Shown one piece after another: positions 63,805 to 64,000 of a stretch of 64,000 bases of DNA. A model generated the notes under the pieces. The model was not told the origin of the DNA and ran no database searches. It saw only the letters and a list, made by a program, of their open reading frames with translations. Positions within the stretch are counted from its first letter, which is position 1; every line of letters begins with the position of its first letter. The translations under genes and the position numbers were made by a program. Source of the DNA: Chlorops oryzae (taxonomy: Eukaryota > Arthropoda > Insecta > Diptera > Chloropidae); contig CM035807.1 of the NCBI GenBank assembly GCA_020466095.1, positions 56,962,555 to 57,026,554 of the forward strand, written 5' to 3'.

Positions 63805-64000
63805 AGGTCTCGTTTTCCTCCGTTGTTACAACTCTGGCGCGGTTTGAGGTAGTTGTGTTACCTGGTGCGCCACCTCGGTTGTTGGAGTAATTATTATGGC
63901 GTCCATAACCTCTTCCACGATTAAAATTGTTATGGTAACTATTGTTATAAAAATTGGCGTGATTGACCGCGATAGGAATTGTAACCTCTGTTACCTCTAT
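63794..64000 (-). CDS. C-terminal end of gag, element F (partial)
   Basis: Sixty-eight codons open to the window edge, ending at TAG 63796-63794. Composition is Asn/Arg/Gly-rich (NFNRGRGYGRHNNYSNNRGG), an RG-type nucleic-acid-binding tail instead of CCHC knuckles, as in mdg1/412-like gag. The larger part lies beyond the window. Confidence 0.75.
   Translation of the reverse strand: MEVTEVTIPIAVNHANFYNNSYHNNFNRGRGYGRHNNYSNNRGGAPGNTTTSNRARVVTTEENETSSQ

Larger units (their letters stand above)
59455..64000 (-). mobile_element. Element F: mdg1/412-like gypsy element, 5' part outside the window
   Basis: Minus strand: 3' LTR (about 59455-59836), polypurine tract, 3' region, pol (integrase, RNase H, RT, protease) and the C-terminal end of gag at the window edge. 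YMDDLIVIG in RT and an Arg/Gly/Asn-rich gag tail fit the mdg1/412 lineage. No env. Confidence 0.85.

Noticed and set aside
1..64000. tRNA or rRNA genes
   Set aside because: No cloverleaf or rRNA segment was recognised; tRNA-like 12-18 base matches are retroelement primer sites.

Overview
The window looks like a fragment of a dipteran insect genome, probably a higher (cyclorrhaphan) fly. It is AT-rich, has long poly-T/poly-A and TA tracts and a 100-N assembly gap, and is filled almost entirely with insect retroelements: Ty3/gypsy errantivirus-like, mdg1/412-like, Osvaldo-like, BEL/Pao, jockey and Penelope, plus a mariner. I found no convincing host gene, rRNA or tRNA. The species cannot be named from the sequence.

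Layout. 1-12380: element A, minus strand, gypsy-like, with gag, protease-RT-RNaseH-integrase, a protein tyrosine phosphatase (PTP) in frame behind integrase, an Env-like glycoprotein and a Ulp1/SENP-like cysteine protease; a Penelope-like fragment sits between env and Ulp1. 12381-12941: unassigned. 12942-15567: 5'-truncated jockey-like element. 15568-19385: element B, the 3' part (LTR, Ulp1, env) of a close relative of A, cut at 19385 by element C (19386-24503), which has no PTP or Ulp1 and runs into the gap (24504-24603). 24604-33500: plus-strand family D, as a deletion derivative (D1) and a longer copy (D2) sharing one LTR; D2 is split by a mariner (28679-29970) and carries a decayed PTP behind integrase. 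33503-36180: GA-rich DNA, a candidate MITE and diverged tandem repeats. 36190-39640: env-like remnant, Ulp1-like remnant and part of an LTR. 39641-51648: an Osvaldo-like element that entered a BEL/Pao element and was then rearranged by an inversion, leaving two ~1.9-kb LTRs head to head. 51649-52255: D-type LTR. 52328-58911: element E, gag plus a protease-like ORF with no RT. 58912-59455: BEL integrase remnant. 59455-64000: element F, mdg1/412-like, running off the right edge.

The most interesting content is the A/B/D lineage: an env-bearing gypsy element whose Pol ends in a classical PTP and which also encodes a SUMO-type protease. The arrangement is seen in A and, more diverged and decayed, in D2 and the segment after it; B preserves the Ulp1 and env part. 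Related elements also share a canonical -1 slippery heptamer at the gag end, a five-CCHC gag tail, a membrane segment ahead of the protease (A and E) and a leader splice donor just after a start codon. Most LTR elements lie on the minus strand, which recalls a flamenco-type piRNA locus; that is inference only.

Nearly all ORFs carry stops or frameshifts. Several frameshifts fall in homopolymer runs and could be sequencing errors, so some copies may be less damaged than they appear.
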